NCBI GenBank assembly: GCA_964563925.1
Contig: CAZLZD010000009.1
Span: forward strand, 1-64,000
DNA from: JAUILA01 sp964563925
GTDB lineage: Bacteria; Bacteroidota; Bacteroidia; Cytophagales; Cyclobacteriaceae
Reading direction: 5' to 3'
DNA: 64,000 nucleotides
Positions 1 through 7,678 of this stretch are shown here, one piece after another. The notes under the pieces are model-generated. The model was given only the letters and a program-made list of their open reading frames with translations, made no database searches and was not told the DNA's origin. The position numbers and the translations under genes are program-made. The stretch's first letter is position 1; every line of letters starts with the position of its first letter.

Positions 1-142
1 TGTTCAGAATGTATCCCTGCGACGTGTAAAAAATGGCCTGGGCCTGGTTTTTTAATTATGTCGTCTAAATGTCGTGTACTCCAATAAAATAAGCACAGGA
101 ATATTGCGTATCCATTGTATATTCCATTCAATCAAATCAGCT

Positions 143-1864
143 ATGCAACAACCTGAATTAGGCAAAAAGATTACCGCACTAAGAAAGGATAAAAACCTGA
201 CCCAGGAAGAACTGGCATCTTTAAGTAAGGTGAGCGGACGAACGATCCAGCGAATAGAAAACGGTGAGGTAGTACCCAGACCTTATTCCCTTAGAAATAT
301 TTTTAGCGCCCTGGGGCACGATCCGAAGGAAAGCACCAAAAAAGGACATTCCAATCCCGGGTGGGGCGTGGGCGTTCTGGCTGCAGGAATGGCCCTGGTA
401 TTATTTTCCTTTTGGAAAATTACGGCCGGCTCGGTCGCGGATCCGGCGGTAATCAAAATTCAGTCGACCGCGGATACACCGCCTGAGATGTTCTATTCCT
501 TACCGGTAAACGGAACTTCAGATTTCTCATTCAGGGAAATAATTGTCTTTGACTCCACCGGCCTCGCCACTATCGAACTTCACCTTGACGAAATATCAAT
601 GATCCAGCTCATTACCATGGGCAAGGTGGGAACATTTATAATTGCCGAGCCCGGTCAGCATTATTCGGTTATCCTGGATGACGACCCCGAGTCCAACACG
701 GTAACCATTGAAGGGTATGGCAGCGATGCATTAACTGCCTTTAATACGCTGAACCACTTTCCGGTTGTGCAGATTACTGCCAGGCCCTACCGGGACATGG
801 GTCTTGATTCCGTTAAAACAGCTTTGCGGGATTCCCTCAATAATGACCTCGAACCATTCAGGAACATGCTCGGGACCGGGGATATAAGCAACGATTTTTA
901 CGAGATGGTCAAACTTGACCGGGAGAGTATGTATGCCAACGCACTGGGAGATGTCGCATACCTCCGGTATCTCGATCACTGGCGTAACAAAAACGGGAAA
1001 TACTCGGTTAGCGTGAAAGACTTTTGGCAAGAGGCATTCCTTAACGGACCCCCGGTGGATGAGACCCTACTCAAATCAAAGTGGGCCGGGTCTTATATAG
1101 AAAACTACCTTAAGTTTATACGTTACAATGATCCTGACTTTGATTCCGCTACGGTTATGAACACCTTCATGGATGGTCACAGGATTACCTGGTTTCTGGA
1201 TCAATCGGAGAAATATCTTGATCCTGAAGTCAACGAATTCTTTACTGCCTCCTACCTGTATTCCCAGGCCTTCCAGCAACATTTTGAAAAGGAGCTGATC
1301 GGGCTGCATGATGAATTCATAACAACCTATCCGGAAAGTAACTATCTGCCGTTTCTCAAGCCGGTGATTGATCCTGTGGTCCAGTTCCACAATGAAAAAG
1401 AATGGACCCTGGAAACTGAATATAAAAATCTGACAAGCCTTGCCACAGAGGTCAACTCGCTCACTGAACTGGTTGGCCAGTTTAAAGGGAAAAACCTGTT
1501 TATCGATGTCTGGGCTACCTGGTGTGGTCCCTGTAAGGAAGCCTTTGCCAAAAACGAAGCACTGTACAAACTTCTTAAAGAAAAGGGGATCGAACCACTT
1601 TACCTTTCTATCGACCAGGAATCACAGGACCAGCGATGGAGGGAATTATCCAGGTTCTACCAGCTGCAGGGTCATCACATCCGGGCCAACCAGAAACTCC
1701 ACAAGAATCTTTTCAAGGAATATTCTGAATCGGGCCGGGGTATTGAAATTCCCTGGTATATGCTCGTCAACGAACAAGGCGAGATTGTGGTACGCCACGC
1801 CTCAGGCCCTTCAGAGTTAAGTGAACTGGAGGACGAAATTAACCAGTATTTACCGTCCCGATAA
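143..1864 (+). CDS. Membrane-spanning XRE-type HTH protein with C-terminal TlpA-like thioredoxin domain
   Basis: The protein has about 573 residues. The frame opens upstream at 74, but the ATG at 143 begins directly before the helix-turn-helix, so it is preferred. Residues 1-65 form an XRE/Cro-type HTH (LGKKITALRKDKNLTQEELA, then a GRTIQRIENGE recognition region). A single hydrophobic segment at about 75-93 follows. The long middle region resembles the N-terminal part of Bacteroidota periplasmic TlpA-like proteins (DUF4369-like). Residues about 430-570 are a thioredoxin fold with WATWCGPCKE; the two cysteines are at 461 and 464. This topology places a DNA-binding domain in the cytoplasm and a redox domain in the periplasm, which suggests a one-component transmembrane regulator. 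The domain calls are strong; the regulatory role is inferred. Nothing recognisable lies upstream in positions 1-142. Confidence 0.85.
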   Translation: MQQPELGKKITALRKDKNLTQEELASLSKVSGRTIQRIENGEVVPRPYSLRNIFSALGHDPKESTKKGHSNPGWGVGVLAAGMALVLFSFWKITAGSVADPAVIKIQSTADTPPEMFYSLPVNGTSDFSFREIIVFDSTGLATIELHLDEISMIQLITMGKVGTFIIAEPGQHYSVILDDDPESNTVTIEGYGSDALTAFNTLNHFPVVQITARPYRDMGLDSVKTALRDSLNNDLEPFRNMLGTGDISNDFYEMVKLDRESMYANALGDVAYLRYLDHWRNKNGKYSVSVKDFWQEAFLNGPPVDETLLKSKWAGSYIENYLKFIRYNDPDFDSATVMNTFMDGHRITWFLDQSEKYLDPEVNEFFTASYLYSQAFQQHFEKELIGLHDEFITTYPESNYLPFLKPVIDPVVQFHNEKEWTLETEYKNLTSLATEVNSLTELVGQFKGKNLFIDVWATWCGPCKEAFAKNEALYKLLKEKGIEPLYLSIDQESQDQRWRELSRFYQLQGHHIRANQKLHKNLFKEYSESGRGIEIPWYMLVNEQGEIVVRHASGPSELSELEDEINQYLPSR

Positions 1865-1908
1865 TTACCTACAAACTGTATTTCTGCAATTGGTTGTATA
1901 TTCATGGG

Positions 1909-2763
1909 ATGAAATACCTGCTGATCTTCGTACTCCTGCCCCTGTGTTCCTTCGCGCAGCCATCCACCGAAATCTATGTATTTGATCTGAAGGAGGCCAG
2001 GGGAAAGTTGACCCTGGCCAATCCGGTCAATATAAGCCGGCAAAATCCCGGCTATGACAATCAGCCTTCTTTCCTGCAAAACGGAAAACTTCTGTTTGCG
2101 TCTGCCCGGGACGGACAAACCGATGTCATGCTTGCCGATTTAGCCACCGATGAGTGGCGCTGGCTATCCGATACACCAGGAGGAGGGGAATATTCTCCCA
2201 CACCGGTTCCGGGCGAAATGGCTTATTCCGCCATACGCCTTGATACCACGGGGCTGCAGCGCCTTTACATCTACGAATTTTCCTCCGGAAAGAGCAAGGT
2301 GCTCATTGAAGACGAAGTGATCGGGTATCATACCTGGCTGGGCACCGGGTACCTCGCGGTGTATGTGCTTGGGGAGCCCTCTCTTCTTAAATTATGCAAT
2401 CTCAAAAACGGAATATGCAGCGTGCTTGCGAAAAACATCGGGCGTTCCCTTCATCGCATCCCCGGAACTGAAATGCTCAGCTATACCGACAAATCGCGGA
2501 CGCCCGCCGAGGTCCGAATTATGAATCCGGTGACCGGCGAATCCCAACGTCTTGTGGATACCCTTAATGAATCGGAAGATGTCGCCTGGGCTCCCGGAGG
2601 CATCCTTTTCACTGGCTCTGGCAGCATACTCTACAAATTCGATCCGGAAACCGATGAGGATTGGGTTATGGTCGAGGACCTGGGCAGGTTCGGCCTGGAC
2701 GGGATCACCAGGATTGCAGTCAATGAAAACGGCAGCAAGATTGCGGTTGTAGTGAATGAATAA
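1909..2763 (+). CDS. Secreted TolB-like beta-propeller protein
   Basis: About 284 residues from the ATG at 1909, which starts a clear signal peptide (MKYLLIFVLLPLCSFAQ); the frame is open from 1894. The mature part has repeated blades of the TolB/WD40-like PD40 type, for example NQPSFLQNGKLLFASARDGQTD and EYSPTPVPGEMAYSAI. It is likely a periplasmic or exported propeller that binds a partner or ligand. No enzymatic motif is visible. It starts 45 bases after the HTH/thioredoxin gene on the same strand, so the two may be co-transcribed. The specific function is unknown. Confidence 0.75.
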   Translation: MKYLLIFVLLPLCSFAQPSTEIYVFDLKEARGKLTLANPVNISRQNPGYDNQPSFLQNGKLLFASARDGQTDVMLADLATDEWRWLSDTPGGGEYSPTPVPGEMAYSAIRLDTTGLQRLYIYEFSSGKSKVLIEDEVIGYHTWLGTGYLAVYVLGEPSLLKLCNLKNGICSVLAKNIGRSLHRIPGTEMLSYTDKSRTPAEVRIMNPVTGESQRLVDTLNESEDVAWAPGGILFTGSGSILYKFDPETDEDWVMVEDLGRFGLDGITRIAVNENGSKIAVVVNE

Positions 2764-2817
2764 GTTGCTCCGGGGATGAAAACGGAGTTAACGGAAAAAT
2801 CAGTATCTTCATAGTGA

Positions 2818-3639
2818 ATGCACATTACTATGTTCAGTCCTGACGAAATCACCGAATATCAGCAAAACGGCTACATCCGGGTTCCGGCTCTTTTCACGGT
2901 TGAAGAAGTCCGGGCATTGCGCGATACTGCCCAAGGGAGTGACCAGTTCAGCAAGGCCACCTTTGGCCGGGACGACGGCGAAGGGGGGCGGGTGGACATG
3001 GCGCTCTGGAACCATGTGGACGACAGCATTTTCGGCCTTTTCCCACGCAGCGAACGACTGGTAAACCGTATGGAACAATTGCTTGGCGGTGAAGTCTATC
3101 ATTATCACAGTAAACTGATCCAGAAAAATCCTGGCACGGGCGGCGCCTGGACCTGGCATCAGGATTACGGCTATTGGTATAATAACGGCCTTCTTTTTCC
3201 GGACCGGGTCGCCAGCGTAATGGTGGCGGTGGATAAGGCGACTCGGGAGAATGGGTGCCTGCAGGTGATAGAAGGGTCCCATAAAATGGGACGTGTGAAT
3301 CATGTCACTTCCGGCGAACAAGCCGGTGCTGACGGGGAAGCAGTCGAAGCTGCTCTTGCACGTCTGCCCCATCGCTATGCCGAACTTGAACCCGGGGATG
3401 CGCTCTTTTTTCACAGCAACCTGCTGCATCGTTCCGATCAGAACCGCTCAGACAAACCGCGCTGGGCACTGGTTTCCTGCTACAATGCACGCAGCAATGA
3501 CCCCTACAAAGAATCCCATCACCCCGGATATACGCCTCTGGTAAAAGTCAGGGATGAAGATGTTTTGAAAGCACGGGTGAAGGAGAGCGAATCACTGGAT
3601 TGGCTGGACCCGGAAAAAGACCACAGCGCAACAAAATAA
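2818..3639 (+). CDS. Phytanoyl-CoA dioxygenase (PhyH) family Fe(II)/2-oxoglutarate oxygenase
   Basis: 273 residues with no signal peptide, so probably cytoplasmic. The opening (FSPDEITEYQQNGYIRVPALF) is typical of PhyH proteins. The iron-binding motif is visible as WTWHQDYGYW, with His114 and Asp116; the distal His is about residue 204 in FFHSNLLHRSDQN, and downstream arginines could bind 2-oxoglutarate. PhyH members hydroxylate diverse small molecules, and the substrate cannot be told from sequence. An alternative start is the ATG at 2830. The gene converges on the minus-strand gene at 3700, with a hairpin between them. Confidence 0.85.
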   Translation: MHITMFSPDEITEYQQNGYIRVPALFTVEEVRALRDTAQGSDQFSKATFGRDDGEGGRVDMALWNHVDDSIFGLFPRSERLVNRMEQLLGGEVYHYHSKLIQKNPGTGGAWTWHQDYGYWYNNGLLFPDRVASVMVAVDKATRENGCLQVIEGSHKMGRVNHVTSGEQAGADGEAVEAALARLPHRYAELEPGDALFFHSNLLHRSDQNRSDKPRWALVSCYNARSNDPYKESHHPGYTPLVKVRDEDVLKARVKESESLDWLDPEKDHSATK

Positions 3640-3646
3640 ATGACAG

Positions 3647-3681
3647 AAAAAAGGAGGCATCATTCCATGAACAATGCCTCC
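3647..3681 (-). terminator. Rho-independent terminator
   Basis: Read on the minus strand, an 8-bp stem GGAGGCAT/ATGCCTCC with a 13-base loop is followed by a run of six T. It lies just after the stop of the minus-strand gene at 3700 and probably ends that transcript. The hairpin may also slow the opposing plus-strand transcript. Confidence 0.75.
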
Positions 3682-3699
3682 CATTCCTGACAGGATTAA

Positions 3700-4353
3700 T
3701 CAGACCGCGGCTTCCACCGCTTCCTTCACATTCTTTTCGCCCTGGTTAAATGAAATGATCTTACCTTTCGACGAATCATTCTTCAGAACCTCCACAATCA
3801 TGGATGCCACATCCTCCCTGGGCACTCCTTCCTGATCCTGTGGATTCTCTATGTCAACTTTGCCTTCTCCCGGGTCATCCATCAATCGACCGGGCCGCAT
3901 GATGGTATATTCCAGCCCGGAATTTTTTAACCACTCATCCGCGTAATACTTGGCAATGTAATACGGCTTCATCTTGCTGTCTTCCCAACTGCTTTTATTT
4001 CCTGTATTGAGCGCACTCACCATCACAAACCGGCGAATACCCTGATCCTTTGCCGCTTCCATACTCTTGATAGCCCCGTCAAGGTCAACCGACATGGTTT
4101 TGTCATAGCCGGTATCCGGACCCGACCCGGCGGTAAAAACGACACCATCAATATTCCGCATTACCTCGGACAGCGCGGTTTTCTCGTCTTCCAGTGATGC
4201 CACACGCGATTCCACGCCCATCGAATCGAAATGATCCTTCTGGCTTTCCTTGCGCAGCAATGCCACCGGTGTGAACTCCGCTTCCTCTTTCAGTTTTTCG
4301 GTAATCTGTCTTCCCACCTTACCATTGGCGCCTATTATTAATATATTTTTCAT
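3700..4353 (-). CDS. NAD(P)-binding Rossmann protein, atypical SDR/NmrA-like
   Basis: 217 residues. The N-terminus ILIIGANGKVGRQI is the GxxGxxG dinucleotide-binding motif of atypical short-chain dehydrogenases (SDR_a5/NmrA-like). Further family features are DGVVFTAGSGPDTGYDKTMSVD and the region YYADEWLKNSGLEYTIMRPG. Proteins of this kind act as NAD(P)H-dependent reductases or redox sensors. The substrate is unknown. It lies 54 bases downstream of a DUF421 gene in the same direction and may share its transcript. Confidence 0.85.
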   Translation of the reverse strand: MKNILIIGANGKVGRQITEKLKEEAEFTPVALLRKESQKDHFDSMGVESRVASLEDEKTALSEVMRNIDGVVFTAGSGPDTGYDKTMSVDLDGAIKSMEAAKDQGIRRFVMVSALNTGNKSSWEDSKMKPYYIAKYYADEWLKNSGLEYTIMRPGRLMDDPGEGKVDIENPQDQEGVPREDVASMIVEVLKNDSSKGKIISFNQGEKNVKEAVEAAV

Positions 4354-4407
4354 AGTCTCAGTAAATTCAAATTAGATTGTGTTTTATATTTAATTCGTTG
4401 ATATCAG

Positions 4408-4941
4408 TCATATTTTGTCTGCATCCTCCACATCTTCAAGCAAAAAATCTTCCGGTTGAATATCGCTGTCTTCAGAATGAAGTACCGATACGTCACCCGT
4501 CGTTTCAAATACCACTGCCTTAACCTGATCAAGTCTGATTACGTTGGCCTCACGCAGCTTACTCCGTAAATCGCCAATGGAAACCTGTGCCTTTTTAAGA
4601 TTTTCGTGGAGAATCTTCGAACCGTCCATCAGCAAAAGCGGCTGATTGTCAACCAGCTTTTTCACAGTTTTAAATTCCCTAAGGCGGGCGACGATGAGCT
4701 GGAGAATGTAAAGCGCGGCGAGTCCGACAATACCCTGTAACAGCGAAGTGCTTTTGGTAAGTACCGTGGTTGCAATAAGCGAACCAACCGCAACGGTCAT
4801 GGCAAAATCAAAACTCGACATCTTGGAAAAACTTCTTTTCCCGGCTATCCGGGTGAAGGCAATAAGGGCCACATAAATACCGGCCGCGCTCAGCACTACC
4901 GGGACTAATGAGTCAAGGGAAGACACATACCATTCTTTCAT
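4408..4941 (-). CDS. DUF421 (YetF-like) membrane protein
   Basis: 177 residues. Three hydrophobic N-terminal segments (residues about 10-30, 40-65 and 70-90) include the family signature FTRIAGKRSFSKMSSFDFAMTVAVGS. A soluble alpha/beta C-terminal domain (LVDNQPLLLMDGSKILHENLKK onward) is also typical of DUF421 proteins. The family is widespread but has no agreed biochemical function. The gene begins a minus-strand pair with the SDR gene at 3700. Confidence 0.85.
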   Translation of the reverse strand: MKEWYVSSLDSLVPVVLSAAGIYVALIAFTRIAGKRSFSKMSSFDFAMTVAVGSLIATTVLTKSTSLLQGIVGLAALYILQLIVARLREFKTVKKLVDNQPLLLMDGSKILHENLKKAQVSIGDLRSKLREANVIRLDQVKAVVFETTGDVSVLHSEDSDIQPEDFLLEDVEDADKI

Positions 4942-4977
4942 AAGGTTTCATTCATTGATTCCTGATTAACCGCGTTC

Positions 4978-5344
4978 ATTGACTGTGCAATAACTATTCT
5001 AACCTGCCAGAAAGATGATGCTGGTGTTGAGGCACTTAAAGGCTCGAACATTCCGTTTCAGGAACTCCACATTCTTCCCTGAAATTCCCCGACGACGCTT
5101 TCTGCGACCTGTACAAAAAGCCATCTGCATCCTGTGAGGAAATAAAGGAGAAATGGTACGGCAATTGCATTATTGATAGTACGATCATGGGGAGTGACCC
5201 TTAGCAGGGTCTGAGAATATATCCCTTGAACTTGAACTGGTTGATGCCAGCGCAAGGACCATGATCCCGGAAAGGCTTCTTGCGCTTGCAGGAAGCCTTT
5301 CCTCATTTTCAGGTTTACTATTTCGTACTAACCGTGCAGGTTGA
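4978..5344 (+). pseudogene. Decayed small lipoprotein gene
   Basis: No intact gene is open here, but three consecutive plus-strand reading-frame segments each give protein-like sequence. Frame A, 4978-5082, contains ILTCQKDDAGVEALKG and IPFQELHILP; the Cys followed by QKDD resembles a lipobox plus a surface-export signal. Frame B, 5079-5204, encodes KFPDDAFCDLYKKPSASC and EKWYGNCIIDSTI. Frame C, 5213-5344, encodes ENISLELELVDASARTMIPE and LLALAGSLSSFSGLLF. No start codon is present in frame A. I infer a lipoprotein gene of about 120 codons broken by at least two frameshifts. Its end overlaps the 3' end of the minus-strand DinB gene. The parent family is not recognised. Confidence 0.45.
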
Positions 5345-5807
5345 GAAGCCGCATGATGACCACCATTTGCCCGGTATGATATGCGGTGTGTTCTACAATC
5401 AGCATGACCTCCCTGTAAATATTCTTTTCCCGATCATGAGGCAGGGGGGCGAAAAGGTCTACAGACGGGTCCGTGATTTTTTCAGCAAGCCAGTCACGGT
5501 CATTGAAATAATCCTTTAAAGCTTTTTGCCAGGACTGATCATTTTCCGGGGCTGGACGATCCGGCCAGTAATCATCCGGCCAGACTTGTTCGGTGTAATC
5601 CTCGTTGAAGGTAAAATCAATAATATCTTTCTGGGCAAAGCGAAGGTGGGAGAATTGTTGCCAGAGCGAATACGGAATTCCGTCCGGAACAATACCGAGC
5701 TTATCAAACGGAATAGTGTACACAAATTTATCAAGGGGCATGAACGCCAGTCCTCCGTCAAGATGCCTGACCAGCTGAGTTCTGAGTTCGTGAGTGGATT
5801 TTGCCAT
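5328..5807 (-). CDS. DinB-like four-helix-bundle protein
   Basis: About 159 residues from the ATG at 5807 (MAKSTHELRTQLVRHLDGG); the frame stays open upstream to 5942, but that part overlaps the preceding gene. The overall helical pattern and the C-terminal IVEHTAYHTGQMVVIMRLL match the DinB superfamily, where this His belongs to a three-His metal site. Relatives include thiol-dependent transferases and damage-induced proteins of unknown role. It is the last gene of a minus-strand run, starting 16 bases after the beta-barrel gene at 5824. Confidence 0.8.
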   Translation of the reverse strand: MAKSTHELRTQLVRHLDGGLAFMPLDKFVYTIPFDKLGIVPDGIPYSLWQQFSHLRFAQKDIIDFTFNEDYTEQVWPDDYWPDRPAPENDQSWQKALKDYFNDRDWLAEKITDPSVDLFAPLPHDREKNIYREVMLIVEHTAYHTGQMVVIMRLLNLHG

Positions 5808-5823
5808 ATCCGAGTTTAACAAT

Positions 5824-6615
5824 TCATTTGGGGAAAAGCAAAACCACCGTCGCCCGCAATCCCCAGTCGGCACGTCCGCCTTCCGGTGCAGCCAGATTAA
5901 ACCTGGGGCCGATGCCAAGCTGTACTTTTTGCTTGCCCACACTTGTGAGCCCGTTGATAAACGGATTCCACCACAAGACGGTCTGTTCTGCTTCCCAGTT
6001 CCTGGTCATTTCAAAATTCATTCCCAAAGCGGCACCGGTAGACCAGTTGAAGATCAGGAACGGCTGGAAAAACATCTGGCTCACGTCAGGCCGGTCTGAG
6101 TCGCCGGCCAGGCTCCATACCTGGTTGATCAGTGCTCCGTAGGTAAAACCATTCACCTGGCGCAGGATGACCGCCGTAGGGCCCGCTCCGAATTTCTTTG
6201 ATGACAGCGCATCATCTCCCGAAGGCACAAGCAATACGGGACCGGCCCCCCAGGTGATCCCGTTTTTGGTGGCTTTCGGACTGATAAATCCACTGACCAC
6301 AAGGTCCGAAATTCCTGATTGCGTCTGACCCTCACCGGTTATATTGGACTGACGTACAATAGGCACAATAACCCGAGTAATCAGGTTCAGGTCTTCACTA
6401 AGACTGAGGGGAATGACAGGCTGAAAATTAAGCGTATATCGGCTTCCTTCAAGATCGCCAATGCCAAGGTCCATATTATTTTGGAGAGGTACACTGATCA
6501 GTGACGCAATGGGATTTGCCAGTTTTTTGGCAAGTTCAGCAGCGTCATCCTGGGCATTGGAGTTTGAATACCCGAATACCATTAGTGTAAAACAGAGGCT
6601 GAGTAATTTTTGCAT
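5824..6615 (-). CDS. Outer-membrane beta-barrel (transporter-like) protein
   Basis: 263 residues with a signal peptide (MQKLLSLCFTLMVFGYSNSNAQ). The mature chain alternates hydrophobic and polar residues as in amphipathic beta strands (for example YTLNFQPVIPLSLSEDLNLITRVIVPIV), and it ends in a hydrophobic strand (RATVVLLFPK). The pattern resembles the MetA-pathway-of-phenol-degradation family, which is often annotated only as transporter. It starts 6 bases after the nitrilase stop codon and is followed by the DinB gene, so the three are likely one operon. A role in passing small molecules across the outer membrane is inferred. Confidence 0.65.
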   Translation of the reverse strand: MQKLLSLCFTLMVFGYSNSNAQDDAAELAKKLANPIASLISVPLQNNMDLGIGDLEGSRYTLNFQPVIPLSLSEDLNLITRVIVPIVRQSNITGEGQTQSGISDLVVSGFISPKATKNGITWGAGPVLLVPSGDDALSSKKFGAGPTAVILRQVNGFTYGALINQVWSLAGDSDRPDVSQMFFQPFLIFNWSTGAALGMNFEMTRNWEAEQTVLWWNPFINGLTSVGKQKVQLGIGPRFNLAAPEGGRADWGLRATVVLLFPK

Positions 6616-6621
6616 GAATCT

Positions 6622-7545
6622 CTAACGCGTATTATGAGTTCCTTGTTTAATTACTTCAAACCTAAAGACATCTTTCCGGCTGTAATGACCGGTTACATCA
6701 AATTCAAGCTTGCTTTTGGTGAGGTCCCCCATGTCAAGTTCGGCGGTCAGGAGTCCTTCCTGTCCCCAAAGCGGCCCGGCAAGTATTTCTCCGGACGGAC
6801 CGAGAATCACGCTGCCTCCGTTACTCATCACATCCGGTTCCCCGGCTATCTCCTCCTGCCATTTATCGGGATAATGAGATTTACGCACAAACTGGTTGGC
6901 GCTCAATACAAAACACCGCCCTTCACGGGCCACATGCTGCATAGTGGCCTGCCAGGATTCCCTGGCATCCGCCGTGGGTGCCAGGTACGTTTCCACGCCC
7001 AGTTCATACATGGCCATCCGGGCCAGCGGCATATAATTCTCCCAGCAGATCAGACCGCCCGTCTTACCGGCAGGGGTGGTTACCGCAACAAGATCATTGG
7101 CGGATCCTTCCCCCCAAATGTACCGTTCGAGCCCGGTAGGCTTGAGCTTCCGGTGACGGCCCAGCAAACCGCCGGTCTCATCAAAATACAACAGGGTGCA
7201 ATACAGGGTTCCGCCGTCCCGCTCCGTAACACCCAGCGCACAGGCAATCTGTAACCGCTGAATCGCCTTACTGATTTCACGATAGGCCGGTCCGCCGACC
7301 TCCAGGCTGTTTTCATGATACACCAGCCATTGTTCCCTGCTTGCTGCACTTCGGGAACCCACCCTGGCATCAAACTGCAATCCGCGCGGATAACCGGGTA
7401 TGAAGGATTCCGGGAAAAGCACAAAGTCACAACCCGCATCCCGTGCCTGTTCCAGCCATTGGATGGTAATCCTGACACATTCAGAGAGATCAAACAGTGC
7501 GGGGGTACCCTGTACCACGCCAGCCCGGCATATTACATTACTCAT
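6622..7545 (-). CDS. Nitrilase (carbon-nitrogen hydrolase superfamily)
   Basis: 307 residues, full length for an aliphatic/aryl nitrilase. The catalytic triad is visible: Glu46 in FVLFPESFIPGYPRG, Lys133 in GRHRKLKPTGLER, and Cys167 in GGLICWENYMP. The CWENYMP context is that of true nitrilases, which convert a nitrile to a carboxylic acid and ammonia, rather than of amidases. There is no signal peptide, so it is cytoplasmic. It leads the operon with the beta-barrel and DinB genes. The natural nitrile is unknown. Confidence 0.93.
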   Translation of the reverse strand: MSNVICRAGVVQGTPALFDLSECVRITIQWLEQARDAGCDFVLFPESFIPGYPRGLQFDARVGSRSAASREQWLVYHENSLEVGGPAYREISKAIQRLQIACALGVTERDGGTLYCTLLYFDETGGLLGRHRKLKPTGLERYIWGEGSANDLVAVTTPAGKTGGLICWENYMPLARMAMYELGVETYLAPTADARESWQATMQHVAREGRCFVLSANQFVRKSHYPDKWQEEIAGEPDVMSNGGSVILGPSGEILAGPLWGQEGLLTAELDMGDLTKSKLEFDVTGHYSRKDVFRFEVIKQGTHNTR

Positions 7546-7678
7546 ATTCGTAAATTACGATTAAAATCATCAATCGTCCCGAATATCAGCGTATTAGATC
7601 AGAAAATGATTGCACCTTTGCCGGGTAATCTACACATTTAGTATAATTCAAGTAATGTGTCGTTCCAGCAATTGTCGA

